Positions 56,913 through 64,000 of a stretch of DNA of 64,000 nucleotides are shown piece after piece. Origin of the DNA: Janibacter melonis. GTDB taxonomy: Bacteria; Actinomycetota; Actinomycetes; Actinomycetales; Dermatophilaceae. The position numbers and the translations under genes are program-made. The notes under the pieces are model-generated. The model made no database searches and was not told the origin of the DNA. It saw only the letters and a program-made list of their open reading frames with translations. The first letter of the stretch is position 1; each line of letters starts with the position of its first letter. Location: positions 62,001-126,000 of the forward strand of contig NZ_JAJBZM010000003.1 of assembly GCF_020567375.1 (NCBI RefSeq), read 5' to 3'.

Positions 56913-58207
56913 TCGGTCAGCGCGGACGGGCCCTGGCTCTCGCGACCACCCTCGGTCTGGGGATCGGCCTCGCCGGCTGCGCCCCCTCGAGCTCGGAGAG
57001 CGGCAGCGGCAGCGGGGGCGAAGGGGGCGAGACGACGCTGACCGTGTGGTCGTGGCGCGTCGAGGACCAGGCGGCCTACGAGAAGATCTTCGACGCCTAC
57101 GAGGCGAAGAACGAGGGCGTGACCGTCGACTTCAAGACCTTCAAGGCCACGGAGTACAACAAGATCCTCGCGACCGGCCTCTCGGGCTCGGACGGCCCGG
57201 ACGTGCCGCAGGTGCGCTCCTACGGGCAGCTGCAGCCGACGATCGCCTCCGGCTCGCTCGTCCCCCTCGACGACGAGATCGACCTCGAGGGCTGGGACGA
57301 CAACGCCGTGGCGAGCGCGAAGGGGACCGACGGCTCCCTGTACTCCGTGCCGCTCGCGACCCAGACGGTCCAGATGTTCTACAACAAGGGTCTGCTGGAG
57401 GAGAAGGGCCTCGAGGTCCCCACGTCGTGGGAGGACTTCGTCGCGATGAACGACGCGCTCCTGGCCGACGAGATCACCCCGATCGCCGTCGGGGCGAAGG
57501 ACGACTGGACCCTGCCGATCGTCCACGAGGTGCTCGCCGCGGCGCGCTTCGGCGGGGCGGACTTCCAGGACGCCGTGGCCACCGGCGAGAAGGACTTCAC
57601 CGACCCCGACTGGGTCGCCTCGGTCCAGGTGGTCGGCGACCTCAAGAAGTACATGCCCAAGGACGTCACCGGTCTGGCCGCGACCGACGCCCAGACGATG
57701 TTCACCTCCGAGCAGGCCGCGATGATCCCCGGCGGGTCCTTCGACCTCGCCGTGCTGCAGAAGGGCAACCCCGAGATGGAGATCGGCACCTTCCAGGTGC
57801 CCGCGCCCCCCGGCTCGCCCGAGGGCTCGGAGGCGACGACCGCCGGCTGGTCCGACGGCAACTTCGCGGTGTCGAAGAAGTCCGAGCACCAGGAGGAGGC
57901 CATGGAGCTCGTGCGCTGGATGGCCACGAAGGAGTTCGGCCAGATGGTCGCCAACGAGGTCAAGCAGCTCTCCGCCGTCCCCGGCGTCACCTACGGCGAT
58001 CCCGTGCTCGGCGAGATGGCGAAGAGCTACGAGGCCAACCCCTCGCCGTACCTGCTGCTCACCGACTTCCGCTACGGCTCGCCCGCCGGCACCGACCTGC
58101 TCGGCACCGGGATCCAGGAGATGCTCCTCGGCGACAAGGACGCGACCCAGGTCAGCTCCGAGCTCGACAAGGGCGTGAAGTCCTGGTTCGAGCCGACGAA
58201 GAAGTGA
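56909..58207 (+). CDS. CUT1 ABC transporter sugar-binding lipoprotein (probable MurNAc)
   Basis: A 432-residue family 1 extracellular solute-binding lipoprotein with lipobox GLAGC (Cys24) and a Ser/Gly/Glu linker. The fold blocks TLTVWSWRVEDQAAYEKIFDAYEA, SLYSVPLATQTVQMFYNKGLLEEKGLEVPTSWEDF and MIPGGSFDLAVLQ are typical of sugar receptors. It is coupled to murQ by an ATGA overlap and followed by two permeases, so MurNAc or a small muropeptide is the likely ligand. This replaces the MurP phosphotransferase used by E. coli. Confidence 0.9.
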   Translation: MIGQRGRALALATTLGLGIGLAGCAPSSSESGSGSGGEGGETTLTVWSWRVEDQAAYEKIFDAYEAKNEGVTVDFKTFKATEYNKILATGLSGSDGPDVPQVRSYGQLQPTIASGSLVPLDDEIDLEGWDDNAVASAKGTDGSLYSVPLATQTVQMFYNKGLLEEKGLEVPTSWEDFVAMNDALLADEITPIAVGAKDDWTLPIVHEVLAAARFGGADFQDAVATGEKDFTDPDWVASVQVVGDLKKYMPKDVTGLAATDAQTMFTSEQAAMIPGGSFDLAVLQKGNPEMEIGTFQVPAPPGSPEGSEATTAGWSDGNFAVSKKSEHQEEAMELVRWMATKEFGQMVANEVKQLSAVPGVTYGDPVLGEMAKSYEANPSPYLLLTDFRYGSPAGTDLLGTGIQEMLLGDKDATQVSSELDKGVKSWFEPTKK

Positions 58208-58256
58208 TCGCGGCCCCCGTCGCCGCGCGCGTGCGTCGCCTCCTCGGGAGCGCCCG

Positions 58257-59156
58257 ATGAGGCGACGCACCTCGCTGCTCTTCGTCACCCCCGCCCTGCT
58301 CGTCTTCGGCGTCTTCGTCCTCTACCCGATGGTCACGGCCTTCTCCTACGCCTTCTACTCGTGGGAGGGGACGCGGCAGGTCGGCTTCGCGGGGATCACG
58401 AACTTCCAGGCGCTCGTCACCAGGGAGCCCTTCCGCACCGACCTGCCCCGCGCGCTGTCGCACAACCTCATCTTCTTCGCCGGGACGATGCTGCTGCAGA
58501 ACACCGTCGGTCTGGGGATCGCCGTGCTCCTGCACACCCGTGAGCGCACCCGGCGCATGCTCCAGACCCTCTACGCCATGCCCTACCTCGTCAGCCCGAT
58601 CGTCATCGGCTACCTGTGGACCCTGCTGCTCTCGCCGGCCTTCGGACCGGTCAACACGCTCCTCGACGCGGTGGGTCTGGAGAGCTGGGCGCGGCCCTGG
58701 CTCGGTGACCCCGACACGGCCCTGTGGGTCGTCGTGCTCGTCAGCGTGTGGCAGTGGATCGGCTTCCCGGTGCTGCTCTACGGCGCGGCGCTCGGCGGCA
58801 TCCCCGAGGAGCTCGGCGAGGCGGCACGCGTCGACGGCGCGAGCCACTGGCAGGCCTTCCGCAAGGTGACCCTGCCCCTCCTCGTGCCGGCCATCGGCAC
58901 GGTGAGCGTGCTGACCTTCATCTTCGCCATGGAGGCCTTCGCCCTGCCGTACGCCTTCGGCGGGTCGACGGGCAGCCCGGCGCGCTCGACCGACTTCGTC
59001 TCGTTGCTCTTCTACCGCACGGCCTTCGACTCCGGCGCGACGGACTCGATCGGCACCTCCTCGGCGCTGGCGACCGTGCTCTTCCTCGTGATCTTCGGCG
59101 GGGCGATGCTCGCGACGTCGGTCCTGCGCCGGCACGAGCGGAGGATGCGCGCATGA
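58257..59156 (+). CDS. CUT1 ABC transporter permease (MalF-type)
   Basis: A 299-residue inner-membrane permease with six predicted helices. The start RRRTSLLFVTPALLVFGVFVLYPMVTAFSYAFYSW and the coupling loop IPEELGEAARVDGASHWQAFRKVTLPLLVPAI are the signatures of the MalF-like sugar permeases. The ATG at 58257 lies 49 bp after the binding-protein stop. Its own stop overlaps the next permease in ATGA. Confidence 0.92.
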   Translation: MRRRTSLLFVTPALLVFGVFVLYPMVTAFSYAFYSWEGTRQVGFAGITNFQALVTREPFRTDLPRALSHNLIFFAGTMLLQNTVGLGIAVLLHTRERTRRMLQTLYAMPYLVSPIVIGYLWTLLLSPAFGPVNTLLDAVGLESWARPWLGDPDTALWVVVLVSVWQWIGFPVLLYGAALGGIPEELGEAARVDGASHWQAFRKVTLPLLVPAIGTVSVLTFIFAMEAFALPYAFGGSTGSPARSTDFVSLLFYRTAFDSGATDSIGTSSALATVLFLVIFGGAMLATSVLRRHERRMRA

Positions 59157-59977
59157 GGGGCCGCGCCGTCGGGGGCCCCGTGGCGTCGGTCCTGCTGTGG
59201 ACCTACGCCGCCCTGGCCCTGCTGCCGCTCGTCATCATGCTGCTCAGCAGCTTCCGCACGAACGGCGACCTCATCCGCGACCCCATCGGGATCCCGTGGC
59301 CGCTGTCCGTCGAGAGCTACAAGGAGGCGTGGACCACCGGCAGCTTCGCGACGTACTTCGGCAACAGCCTCGCCGTGACCATCGGCGCGGTCGTCGTCTC
59401 GACGACGGTGAGCACGATGGCCGCCTACGGGCTGGCGCGCTCGCGCTCGCGGGTCATGCAGGCCGTCGAGTCGCTCTTCATCTCCGGCCTCATGCTGCCG
59501 ATCCACCTCGCGCTGCTGCCGATCTTCTACCTCTTCGACTCGGTGGGGCTCGTCGACTCCCGTCTCGGCCTGTCGCTCATGTACGGCGCGTCGGGCATCC
59601 CCTTCTCGATCTTCGTCCTCACGACCTTCTTCCGGCAGCTGCCCGAGGAGCTCGAGGAGGCCGCGCGGCTCGACGGGGCGAACGCCTGGCAGACCTTCTG
59701 GCGGATCATGGTGCCGCTCGTCAAGCCCGCCGTGGCCACCGTCGCGGTCTTCCGCTTCGTGCCGATCTGGAACGACTTCCTCTTCCCGCTGGTACTCCTG
59801 CGCGACGAGGCGAAGTACACGCTCCCGGTCGGCCTGACCCAGTTCTTCGGCGAGAACGCGACGAACTTCGCCGCGGTCTTCGCCGGGCTGGTCATCACGA
59901 CGGTGCCGCTCATCATCCTCTTCCTCGTCGCGACGAAGCAGATCGTCGCCGGCTTGACCGCCGGCATGAGCAAGTGA
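59153..59977 (+). CDS. CUT1 ABC transporter permease (MalG-type)
   Basis: A 274-residue inner-membrane permease pairing with the previous one. The coupling loop is LPEELEEAARLDGANAWQTFWRIMVPLVKPAV and the last helix lies in GLVITTVPLIILFLVATKQIVAGLTAGMSK, the usual MalG-type end. No ATPase gene follows or occurs elsewhere in the cluster, so an MsiK/UgpC-type shared ATPase from another locus is expected. The kinase gene begins 14 bp after. Confidence 0.92.
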   Translation: MRGRAVGGPVASVLLWTYAALALLPLVIMLLSSFRTNGDLIRDPIGIPWPLSVESYKEAWTTGSFATYFGNSLAVTIGAVVVSTTVSTMAAYGLARSRSRVMQAVESLFISGLMLPIHLALLPIFYLFDSVGLVDSRLGLSLMYGASGIPFSIFVLTTFFRQLPEELEEAARLDGANAWQTFWRIMVPLVKPAVATVAVFRFVPIWNDFLFPLVLLRDEAKYTLPVGLTQFFGENATNFAAVFAGLVITTVPLIILFLVATKQIVAGLTAGMSK

Positions 59978-59990
59978 TCCGCTGCGCGCC

Positions 59991-60950
59991 ATGAGGTGCC
60001 TCGCGGTCGACGTCGGCGGCTCCGGCCTGCGGGTGACGTGGGCGGGGGAGCGCCCCGGACCGGTGGGCCGGTCCGGGGGAGTGCGGCTCGGCCCGACGGG
60101 GATCGACTCGGCCGACCTCGTCGAGCGCGCCCTGTCGCTCGCCGGCGAGGTCGACGACGGACGGGGCGAAGGGGTGGACCGCCTCGTGTGGTCGACCCGG
60201 GGTCTCATGCTCCAGGACCCCGGGCCGCTGCGGGAGATGCTCGTCGCGCGCGCCGGCTGCGGGCACGTCGCGATCGTCAGCGACGCCGTCGGCTCGCTCG
60301 TCGGTGCTCTCGGAGCGGTCGAGCCGGGCGCGGTCGTCGCCGCCGGCACGGGTGCGGTCGCCTTCGCGACAGACCTCGACGCGACCTGGCGCCGGGTGGA
60401 CGGCTGGGGGCACGTGCTCGGCGACGAGGGCTCCTCGGCATGGCTCGGGCTGGCCGGGATGCGTGCGGCGCTGCGTGCGGTCGACGACCGGCCCGGGGGC
60501 TCGCGCGCACTGCTCGACGCCGCCCGAGAGCTGCTCGGGGACCCCGCGACCTGGCCCCGCCAGACGATGACCGGACCCCACGCCCCGGCGCTGCTCGGCT
60601 CGATGGCGCCGGCCGTCACGGCTGCGGCGGACGGGGGTGACGAGGTCGCGGCCGAGCTGTGCGCCCGGGCCGGCACCGCGCTCGCCTGCTCGCTCCTCGA
60701 CGCGGCGGCCGGGTTGCCCGACGTGCCCCTCACGGCTGTGGGCGGGCTGCTCGGCGCCGCCCGGGTCCGCGCCGCCCTCGAGGAGGAGGTGGCGCGTCAC
60801 GGACGGGTCCTGCGACCGGCCGACGGTGACGCCCTCGACGGGGCGCGGCTGCTCGCCCTTCGCTGGCGGACGCACCAGCTGCCGCACCACGAGGTGCACC
60901 TGCGCTCCGCGGGCGCGCCCCCCGCCCAGGTGGCACGATCGGGGTCGTGA
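59991..60950 (+). CDS. BadF/NAGK-type sugar kinase (probable MurNAc/GlcNAc kinase)
   Basis: A 319-residue ASKHA-fold kinase. The phosphate-1 loop is AVDVGGSGLRVTW, the second GTGAVAFATD, and the substrate-side block GWGHVLGDEGSSAWLG matches N-acetylglucosamine kinases. In Clostridium acetobutylicum MurK of this family phosphorylates both MurNAc and GlcNAc, and here the gene ends the murQ importer operon, so MurNAc 6-kinase activity is likely. Its stop overlaps the next gene in GTGA. Confidence 0.87.
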   Translation: MRCLAVDVGGSGLRVTWAGERPGPVGRSGGVRLGPTGIDSADLVERALSLAGEVDDGRGEGVDRLVWSTRGLMLQDPGPLREMLVARAGCGHVAIVSDAVGSLVGALGAVEPGAVVAAGTGAVAFATDLDATWRRVDGWGHVLGDEGSSAWLGLAGMRAALRAVDDRPGGSRALLDAARELLGDPATWPRQTMTGPHAPALLGSMAPAVTAAADGGDEVAAELCARAGTALACSLLDAAAGLPDVPLTAVGGLLGAARVRAALEEEVARHGRVLRPADGDALDGARLLALRWRTHQLPHHEVHLRSAGAPPAQVARSGS

Positions 60951-61477
60951 CGACGACGCGGACCTCGTGGGCGGCCCGGTGCGCCGCGGCCACCCTCGTG
61001 GCCACGGCGGCCCTCGGCGCGACCGCGTCGGCGGGCCGGGCGGTGGAGGACGTCCCCTGGACGGGGCAGACCTGCGAGGCGGCCTTCGTCAGCCGGCACG
61101 CGGTGAGCGTCCTGCTCGAGGACGACGTCTACGGCCATCCCGCCGTCCTCGTGCCCGAGGCGCTCGTGACGAGCGACGTCGACTGGCAGACCAAGGCGCG
61201 CAAGCGCGACCACCGGCTCGCGCGCTCGGTGACGACGCGCACCGGTGAGCACGAGCTGCGGCCTGGGCGTGTCCTCTCGGTGATGATCCCGTGCGCCCTC
61301 ACCCGCAGCTGGGTGACGCCGGCGGGGATGCTCGCCCGCTCGAAGCTCTACGTCTCGGCGACCGGCGGCTCCGCGGCCACCCCGGTGTGGGGTCGAGACC
61401 TCTACCCGACCTCCTCGCTGGGGGTCGTCAAGGTCGCGACGACACCCCGCGGCGACGCGCTCTACGAGATCGGCTGA
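60947..61477 (+). CDS. Secreted hypothetical protein coupled to the kinase gene
   Basis: A 176-residue protein with a signal peptide (about 1-30, ending ASAGRA) and two cysteines (TCEAAF, PCALTR) that could form a disulphide. The remainder is beta-rich with VLVPEALVTSDVDWQTKARKRDHRLARSV and a Thr/Val-rich end. No family is recognised. The GTG at 60947 overlaps the kinase stop, so it is translated with the MurNAc operon, but nothing else ties it to that pathway. Confidence 0.65.
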   Translation: MTTTRTSWAARCAAATLVATAALGATASAGRAVEDVPWTGQTCEAAFVSRHAVSVLLEDDVYGHPAVLVPEALVTSDVDWQTKARKRDHRLARSVTTRTGEHELRPGRVLSVMIPCALTRSWVTPAGMLARSKLYVSATGGSAATPVWGRDLYPTSSLGVVKVATTPRGDALYEIG

Positions 61478-61529
61478 GCCCGCCCTGGAGGACGCCCGGG
61501 CTCGATTCGGTCGCGACGCGAGGGTCGGG

Positions 61530-61535
61530 TACCCT
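61530..61535 (+). promoter_or_regulatory. -10 element of tRNA-Ser(GGA)
   Basis: TACCCT lies 7 nt before the tRNA 5' end. Confidence 0.4.
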
Positions 61536-61542
61536 CCCCGGT

Positions 61543-61632
61543 GGAGGATTCGCATAGTGGCCTAGTGCGCACGATTGGAAATCGTGTTGGGGATGAAACC
61601 CCTCATGGGTTCAAATCCCATATCCTCCGCCA
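61543..61632 (+). tRNA. tRNA-Ser (anticodon GGA)
   Basis: Acceptor stem GGAGGAT/ATCCTCC with discriminator G61629 and encoded CCA (61630-61632). The anticodon stem CACGA/TCGTG closes the loop TTGGAAA, giving GGA, which reads UCU and UCC. A long variable arm and the T-arm ATGGGTTCAAATCCCAT confirm a serine tRNA. Confidence 0.97.
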
Positions 61633-61634
61633 CC

Positions 61635-61666
61635 AGCTCCCCGAGCCCCTCCAGGGCCGGGGAGCT
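61635..61666 (+). terminator. Terminator after tRNA-Ser(GGA)
   Basis: AGCTCCCCG (61635-61643) pairs with CGGGGAGCT (61658-61666) around a 14-nt loop, directly after the CCA end. Confidence 0.7.
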
Positions 61667-61694
61667 CTTCGTTGCCCGGGCCTGGCCGTCTCGC

Positions 61695-62900
61695 TCAGGC
61701 CGCGCGGGCCCGCCGTCCCCGCAGCCGCACGAGCGCGAGCAGCGTGCCGCCGGCGACGAGGCCCCAGAAGGCGCCGCCGATCCCGGCGATGCTCACCCCC
61801 GACGCGGCGACCGCGAGGGTGAGGGCTGCGGCCTCGCGGTGCTCGGTCGGCCCGAGGGCGGCCGCGCCGGAGGCGGCGAGCGTGCCGAGCAGGGCGAGCC
61901 CGGCGATCGACTCGAGCAGCCCGGCGGGGGAGGCGGAGGCGACGGCGACGACGAAGGGGGTCAGCGCCCCGCACACGAGATAGGTCACGCCGCACGCCAC
62001 ACCGGCGGGCCAGCGTCGACGGGGGTCTGGCCCGGCCTCGGGGCCTGCGGCCAGGGCGGCGGAGATCGCCGCGAGGTTGATGGCGTGGGCGCCGAAGGGC
62101 GCGGCCGCCGCCGTCGCGACGCCGGCGTAGAGGAGCGGCGGGCGCGGGTCGGGCTCGTAGCCGAAGGAGCGGAGCACGGCCAGGCCGGGCAGGTTCTGGC
62201 TCGTCGTCGTGACGACGACGAGCGGCACGGCGATGGCGAGCAGGGCGCCCGGGTCGAGCACCGGGGTGGTCCAGGTGAGCACCGGGGCGAGGTCGTGCAT
62301 GTCGAGGTCGCCGGGCGACCCGGCGACGAGCACGACGACGACCGCGGCGACGAGGGCCAGGGGCACCGCCCACCGGCGCACGAGCACGAGGGCGAGCGCC
62401 CACACCACGACGACGGGGGCGATGACGGCCGGGTCGGCGGCGAGGGCACGGAAGGGGGCGACGCACAGGACGAGCAGCACCCCGGCGAGCATCGCGCTCG
62501 CGAGCTCGGTGGGGATCGCCGCGACGAGCCGGGCCAGCGGGCGCACGAGGGCGAGCAGCGCGAGCAGCAGGCCGGTGGCGAGGAAGGCCCCGACGGCTGC
62601 CGGCCACCCGCCCGCCGGGACGGCCGCGCTGGCCAGGAGGGCGGCCCCCGGGGTCGACCAGGCGAGGGTGATCGGCATCCGGGTGCGCCAGCTGAAGACG
62701 ACGCAGCCCAGCCCCATCGTCAGCGAGAGCAGGGTGAGGCCGGAGGTCGCCTCGGCGGGGCTCGCGCCGACCGCGCTGAGACCGGCGAGGACGACGGCGA
62801 AGGAGCTCGTGTAGCCCACGAGCCCGCAGACGACGCCGGCCACGAGGGCGTGGCTGCGCGCGGTCTCGGTGGCCTCGTCGGCGGGTGCGGTGCCGGTCAT
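61695..62900 (-). CDS. benE: Benzoate/H+ symporter family transporter (BenE-like)
   Basis: A 401-residue integral membrane protein with about 11-12 hydrophobic segments. The BenE blocks GYTSSFAVVLAGLSAVGASPAEATSGLTLLSLTMGLGCVVFSW, RMPITLAWSTPGAALL and GAHAINLAAISAAL are clear. BenE family members import benzoate with protons, but no benzoate-catabolic gene is near, so the substrate is uncertain. The ATG at 62900 starts a short hydrophilic N-terminus. It lies divergent from the SOS-controlled gene. Confidence 0.88.
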   Translation of the reverse strand: MTGTAPADEATETARSHALVAGVVCGLVGYTSSFAVVLAGLSAVGASPAEATSGLTLLSLTMGLGCVVFSWRTRMPITLAWSTPGAALLASAAVPAGGWPAAVGAFLATGLLLALLALVRPLARLVAAIPTELASAMLAGVLLVLCVAPFRALAADPAVIAPVVVVWALALVLVRRWAVPLALVAAVVVVLVAGSPGDLDMHDLAPVLTWTTPVLDPGALLAIAVPLVVVTTTSQNLPGLAVLRSFGYEPDPRPPLLYAGVATAAAAPFGAHAINLAAISAALAAGPEAGPDPRRRWPAGVACGVTYLVCGALTPFVVAVASASPAGLLESIAGLALLGTLAASGAAALGPTEHREAAALTLAVAASGVSIAGIGGAFWGLVAGGTLLALVRLRGRRARAA

Positions 62901-62986
62901 GCGCGCAGTCTTGCGCGTGCGGCGCGGGGGAGGGGCACGCGTCCGGCCGGTTCGTCCGCCTGGTCGTGCGCCCGGCCGACGATCAG

Positions 62987-63002
62987 TCGAACACGTGTTC
63001 GA
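62987..63002 (+). promoter_or_regulatory. LexA/SOS box
   Basis: TCGAAC-ACGT-GTTCGA is a perfect 16-bp palindrome of the actinobacterial/Bacillus-type LexA consensus (GAAC-N4-GTTC core). It lies 22 bp upstream of the small gene at 63025 and 87 bp upstream of benE on the other strand. Confidence 0.85.
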
Positions 63003-63024
63003 CAGGGTGTGGGAGCATCGGGCG

Positions 63025-63312
63025 ATGAGCAGGGCGCGGTGGCACGAGCAGTGGCCCCCGCAGCGCCCCCGGCACGTGTGGGTCCGCCCCTCCGGCGAGC
63101 CTGGGGCGCAGCCGCGCCAGGGGCTGCTCCTGCGGTGGGAGCGAGACCGCCCGCGGGGCAGGTGGCTCGCGCTCGTCGTGGTCGTCGACGGGGGCGAGCT
63201 GCGCCTCGTCGTCGTTGCCGCCGACCGCCTCGCCCCGGTCGAGTCCGACCCGAACCGCGTGCTCTCGCGAGACGCTGCCGTGGTGCGCGGCCTGCGCCGA
63301 CCGGGCCGGTGA
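63025..63312 (+). CDS. Small SOS-controlled conserved protein
   Basis: A 95-residue basic protein: MSRARWHEQWPPQRPRHVWV, then LLLRWERDRPRGRWLALVVVVDGG, ending with an Arg-rich segment. The W-H-x-Q-W-P start resembles small actinobacterial proteins found next to SOS mutagenesis (imuAB/dnaE2) genes, though none of those genes lie here. The ATG at 63025 follows GGGAG and a perfect LexA box stands 22 bp upstream, so induction by DNA damage is very likely. Its molecular role is unknown. Confidence 0.65.
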   Translation: MSRARWHEQWPPQRPRHVWVRPSGEPGAQPRQGLLLRWERDRPRGRWLALVVVVDGGELRLVVVAADRLAPVESDPNRVLSRDAAVVRGLRRPGR

Positions 63313-63459
63313 CGGGGCATGTCGGCGCGGGTGGGTGGTGGATCCTGGCGACGAAAAAGGTGGGCCGAGGGGGTCCCGCACGACCGCCGTCCTGTCCTAT
63401 CTTTGTCCAATCCTTTCGTGGGTGCTCACGAGCCGACCTGCGGCGGGACCCTCCCCCCG

Positions 63460-63501
63460 GGAGCAGGTGGGCCCGTGGCTCGACACGGGCCCACCTGCTC
63501 C
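63460..63501. terminator. Bidirectional terminator
   Basis: A perfect 18-bp stem, GGAGCAGGTGGGCCCGTG (63460-63477) and its complement (63484-63501), closes a 6-nt loop. It serves the converging VOC gene. The preceding stretch (63313-63459) contains no gene; an A/T-richer TCCTATCTTTGTCC segment near 63395 is unexplained. Confidence 0.85.
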
Positions 63502-63505
63502 GCGG

Positions 63506-63964
63506 TCAGCCCCGGGCAGGGGCGACGTCAACCACCCAGGTGACCCCGAAGCGGTCGGTGAGCATCCCGAAGCCGGGGCTCCACGCGGACTCGGCGAGGG
63601 GCTCGATCACCTCGGCTCCCTGCACGAGCGCCTCCCAGCACGTCGTGACCTCCTCGAGCGTGCCGCCGCGCACCGACTGGAAGAACGTGCGGTCGGTGAC
63701 GGTCGCCCCGTCCTCGCGCGTCGTCGTGCCCGCCGTCGGCGCGACGTCGGTGCTGTCCTGCCCGGGGATGTCGTAGGCCATGAGCCGCACGGGCCCGTCG
63801 AGCTGGCCGAAGACGACCTTGTCGGCGCCAGGTGCCCCTACCGGCATCCCCGTGTCGGCGTACGTCGCACGGGTGACCTCGCCGCCGAAGACCTCCTGGT
63901 AGAAGTCGAGGGCCTGGCTCGCGGTGCCCCGGAAGTTGAGATGGGTCGTGGTGGTGAGGGTCAT
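63506..63964 (-). CDS. VOC family protein (PhnB-like)
   Basis: A 152-residue single-domain vicinal-oxygen-chelate protein. THLNFRGTASQALDFYQEVFGGEVTRATYADTG at the start and AWSPGFGMLTDRFGVTWVVDVAP at the end are the two PhnB-type halves, and the FYQEVFGG helix is diagnostic. Proteins of this group lack established enzymatic activity. The ATG at 63964 is followed by the conserved fold at once. Confidence 0.88.
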   Translation of the reverse strand: MTLTTTTHLNFRGTASQALDFYQEVFGGEVTRATYADTGMPVGAPGADKVVFGQLDGPVRLMAYDIPGQDSTDVAPTAGTTTREDGATVTDRTFFQSVRGGTLEEVTTCWEALVQGAEVIEPLAESAWSPGFGMLTDRFGVTWVVDVAPARG

Positions 63965-64000
63965 GCCCGTCCTCCGTCTGGTCGTGGTGGCGGCGACCTG

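Noticed and set aside
1-64000. GAAGGGG as a strongly strand-biased replication or segregation signal
   Set aside because: The counts by eye (about 40 against 30) show no strong strand bias within the window, so the motif is reported only as over-represented.

Overview
The window is a 64 kb piece of chromosome from a high-GC Gram-positive bacterium. GTP-type PEP carboxykinase, an IcmF-type fused mutase, gluABCD, actinobacterial-style SOS box, sunset-domain and LytR_C proteins, many GTG starts and frequent leaderless genes all point to Actinomycetota, most likely Micrococcales (Intrasporangiaceae/Dermatophilaceae-like). The genus cannot be fixed from sequence reading alone. I see no phage genes, integrase, transposase or CRISPR array; almost all of the DNA is ordinary, tightly packed chromosome.

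Layout. 0.1-4.6 kb: tRNA-Arg, DUF2971 and GNAT genes, a leader-peptide/SRPBCC pair, and pckG. 4.7-8.3 kb: a glutamate-type ABC importer (gluABCD). 8.4-13.0 kb: two acyl-CoA dehydrogenases and a secreted subtilase. 13.1-24.4 kb: a metal-receptor-like protein with two DUF202 membrane proteins, IcmF with a divergent MarR, a lipoprotein, a MarR/azoreductase pair, an aminotransferase-crcB-crcB operon, a PCD/VOC fusion and a sunset-domain membrane protein. 24.6-32.8 kb: pntAB, a DUF559 nuclease-like gene bracketed by inverted repeats, a PadR/HAAS pair, a PH-domain protein with a 57-residue membrane partner, upp, DUF2500, tadA and tRNA-Ser(CGA). 32.9-39.7 kb: an accessory-looking block of TetR, an ABC importer, an unusual M24-like protein and RidA, lying between two near-identical terminator hairpins. 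39.8-50.3 kb: a surface protein, small lipoprotein and membrane genes, a HerA-like ATPase, nadABC with the NrtR regulator, and an acetyl-CoA hydrolase/transferase. 50.4-61.5 kb: a MurNAc (peptidoglycan sugar) rescue cluster. 61.5-64 kb: tRNA-Ser(GGA), a BenE transporter, a small gene under a perfect SOS box, and a VOC protein.

How the parts work together. The most coherent system is the MurNAc cluster. Three exported hydrolases (NagZ, NamZ, AmiE-like) should release GlcNAc, peptide and MurNAc from wall fragments; a CUT1 ABC importer without its own ATPase would take up the sugar; a BadF/NAGK-type kinase would phosphorylate it; MurQ would convert MurNAc-6-P to GlcNAc-6-P plus D-lactate; and an RpiR-family MurR would regulate. 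Two of its promoters share a GTRAA-N3-TTYAC palindrome. The nad cluster is complete for aspartate-to-NaMN synthesis and sits beside a Nudix-type NAD regulator. The TetR/ABC/M24/RidA block looks like an uncharacterised uptake-and-hydrolysis pathway for a nitrogen-containing compound, with two copies of one operator around its regulator.

Two genome-wide signatures stand out: about a dozen genes begin 6-7 nt after a TANNNT -10 hexamer (leaderless transcripts), and the short motif GAAGGGG recurs far more often than its composition predicts, in terminators and protein linkers alike, but is sparse in the 33-40 kb block.
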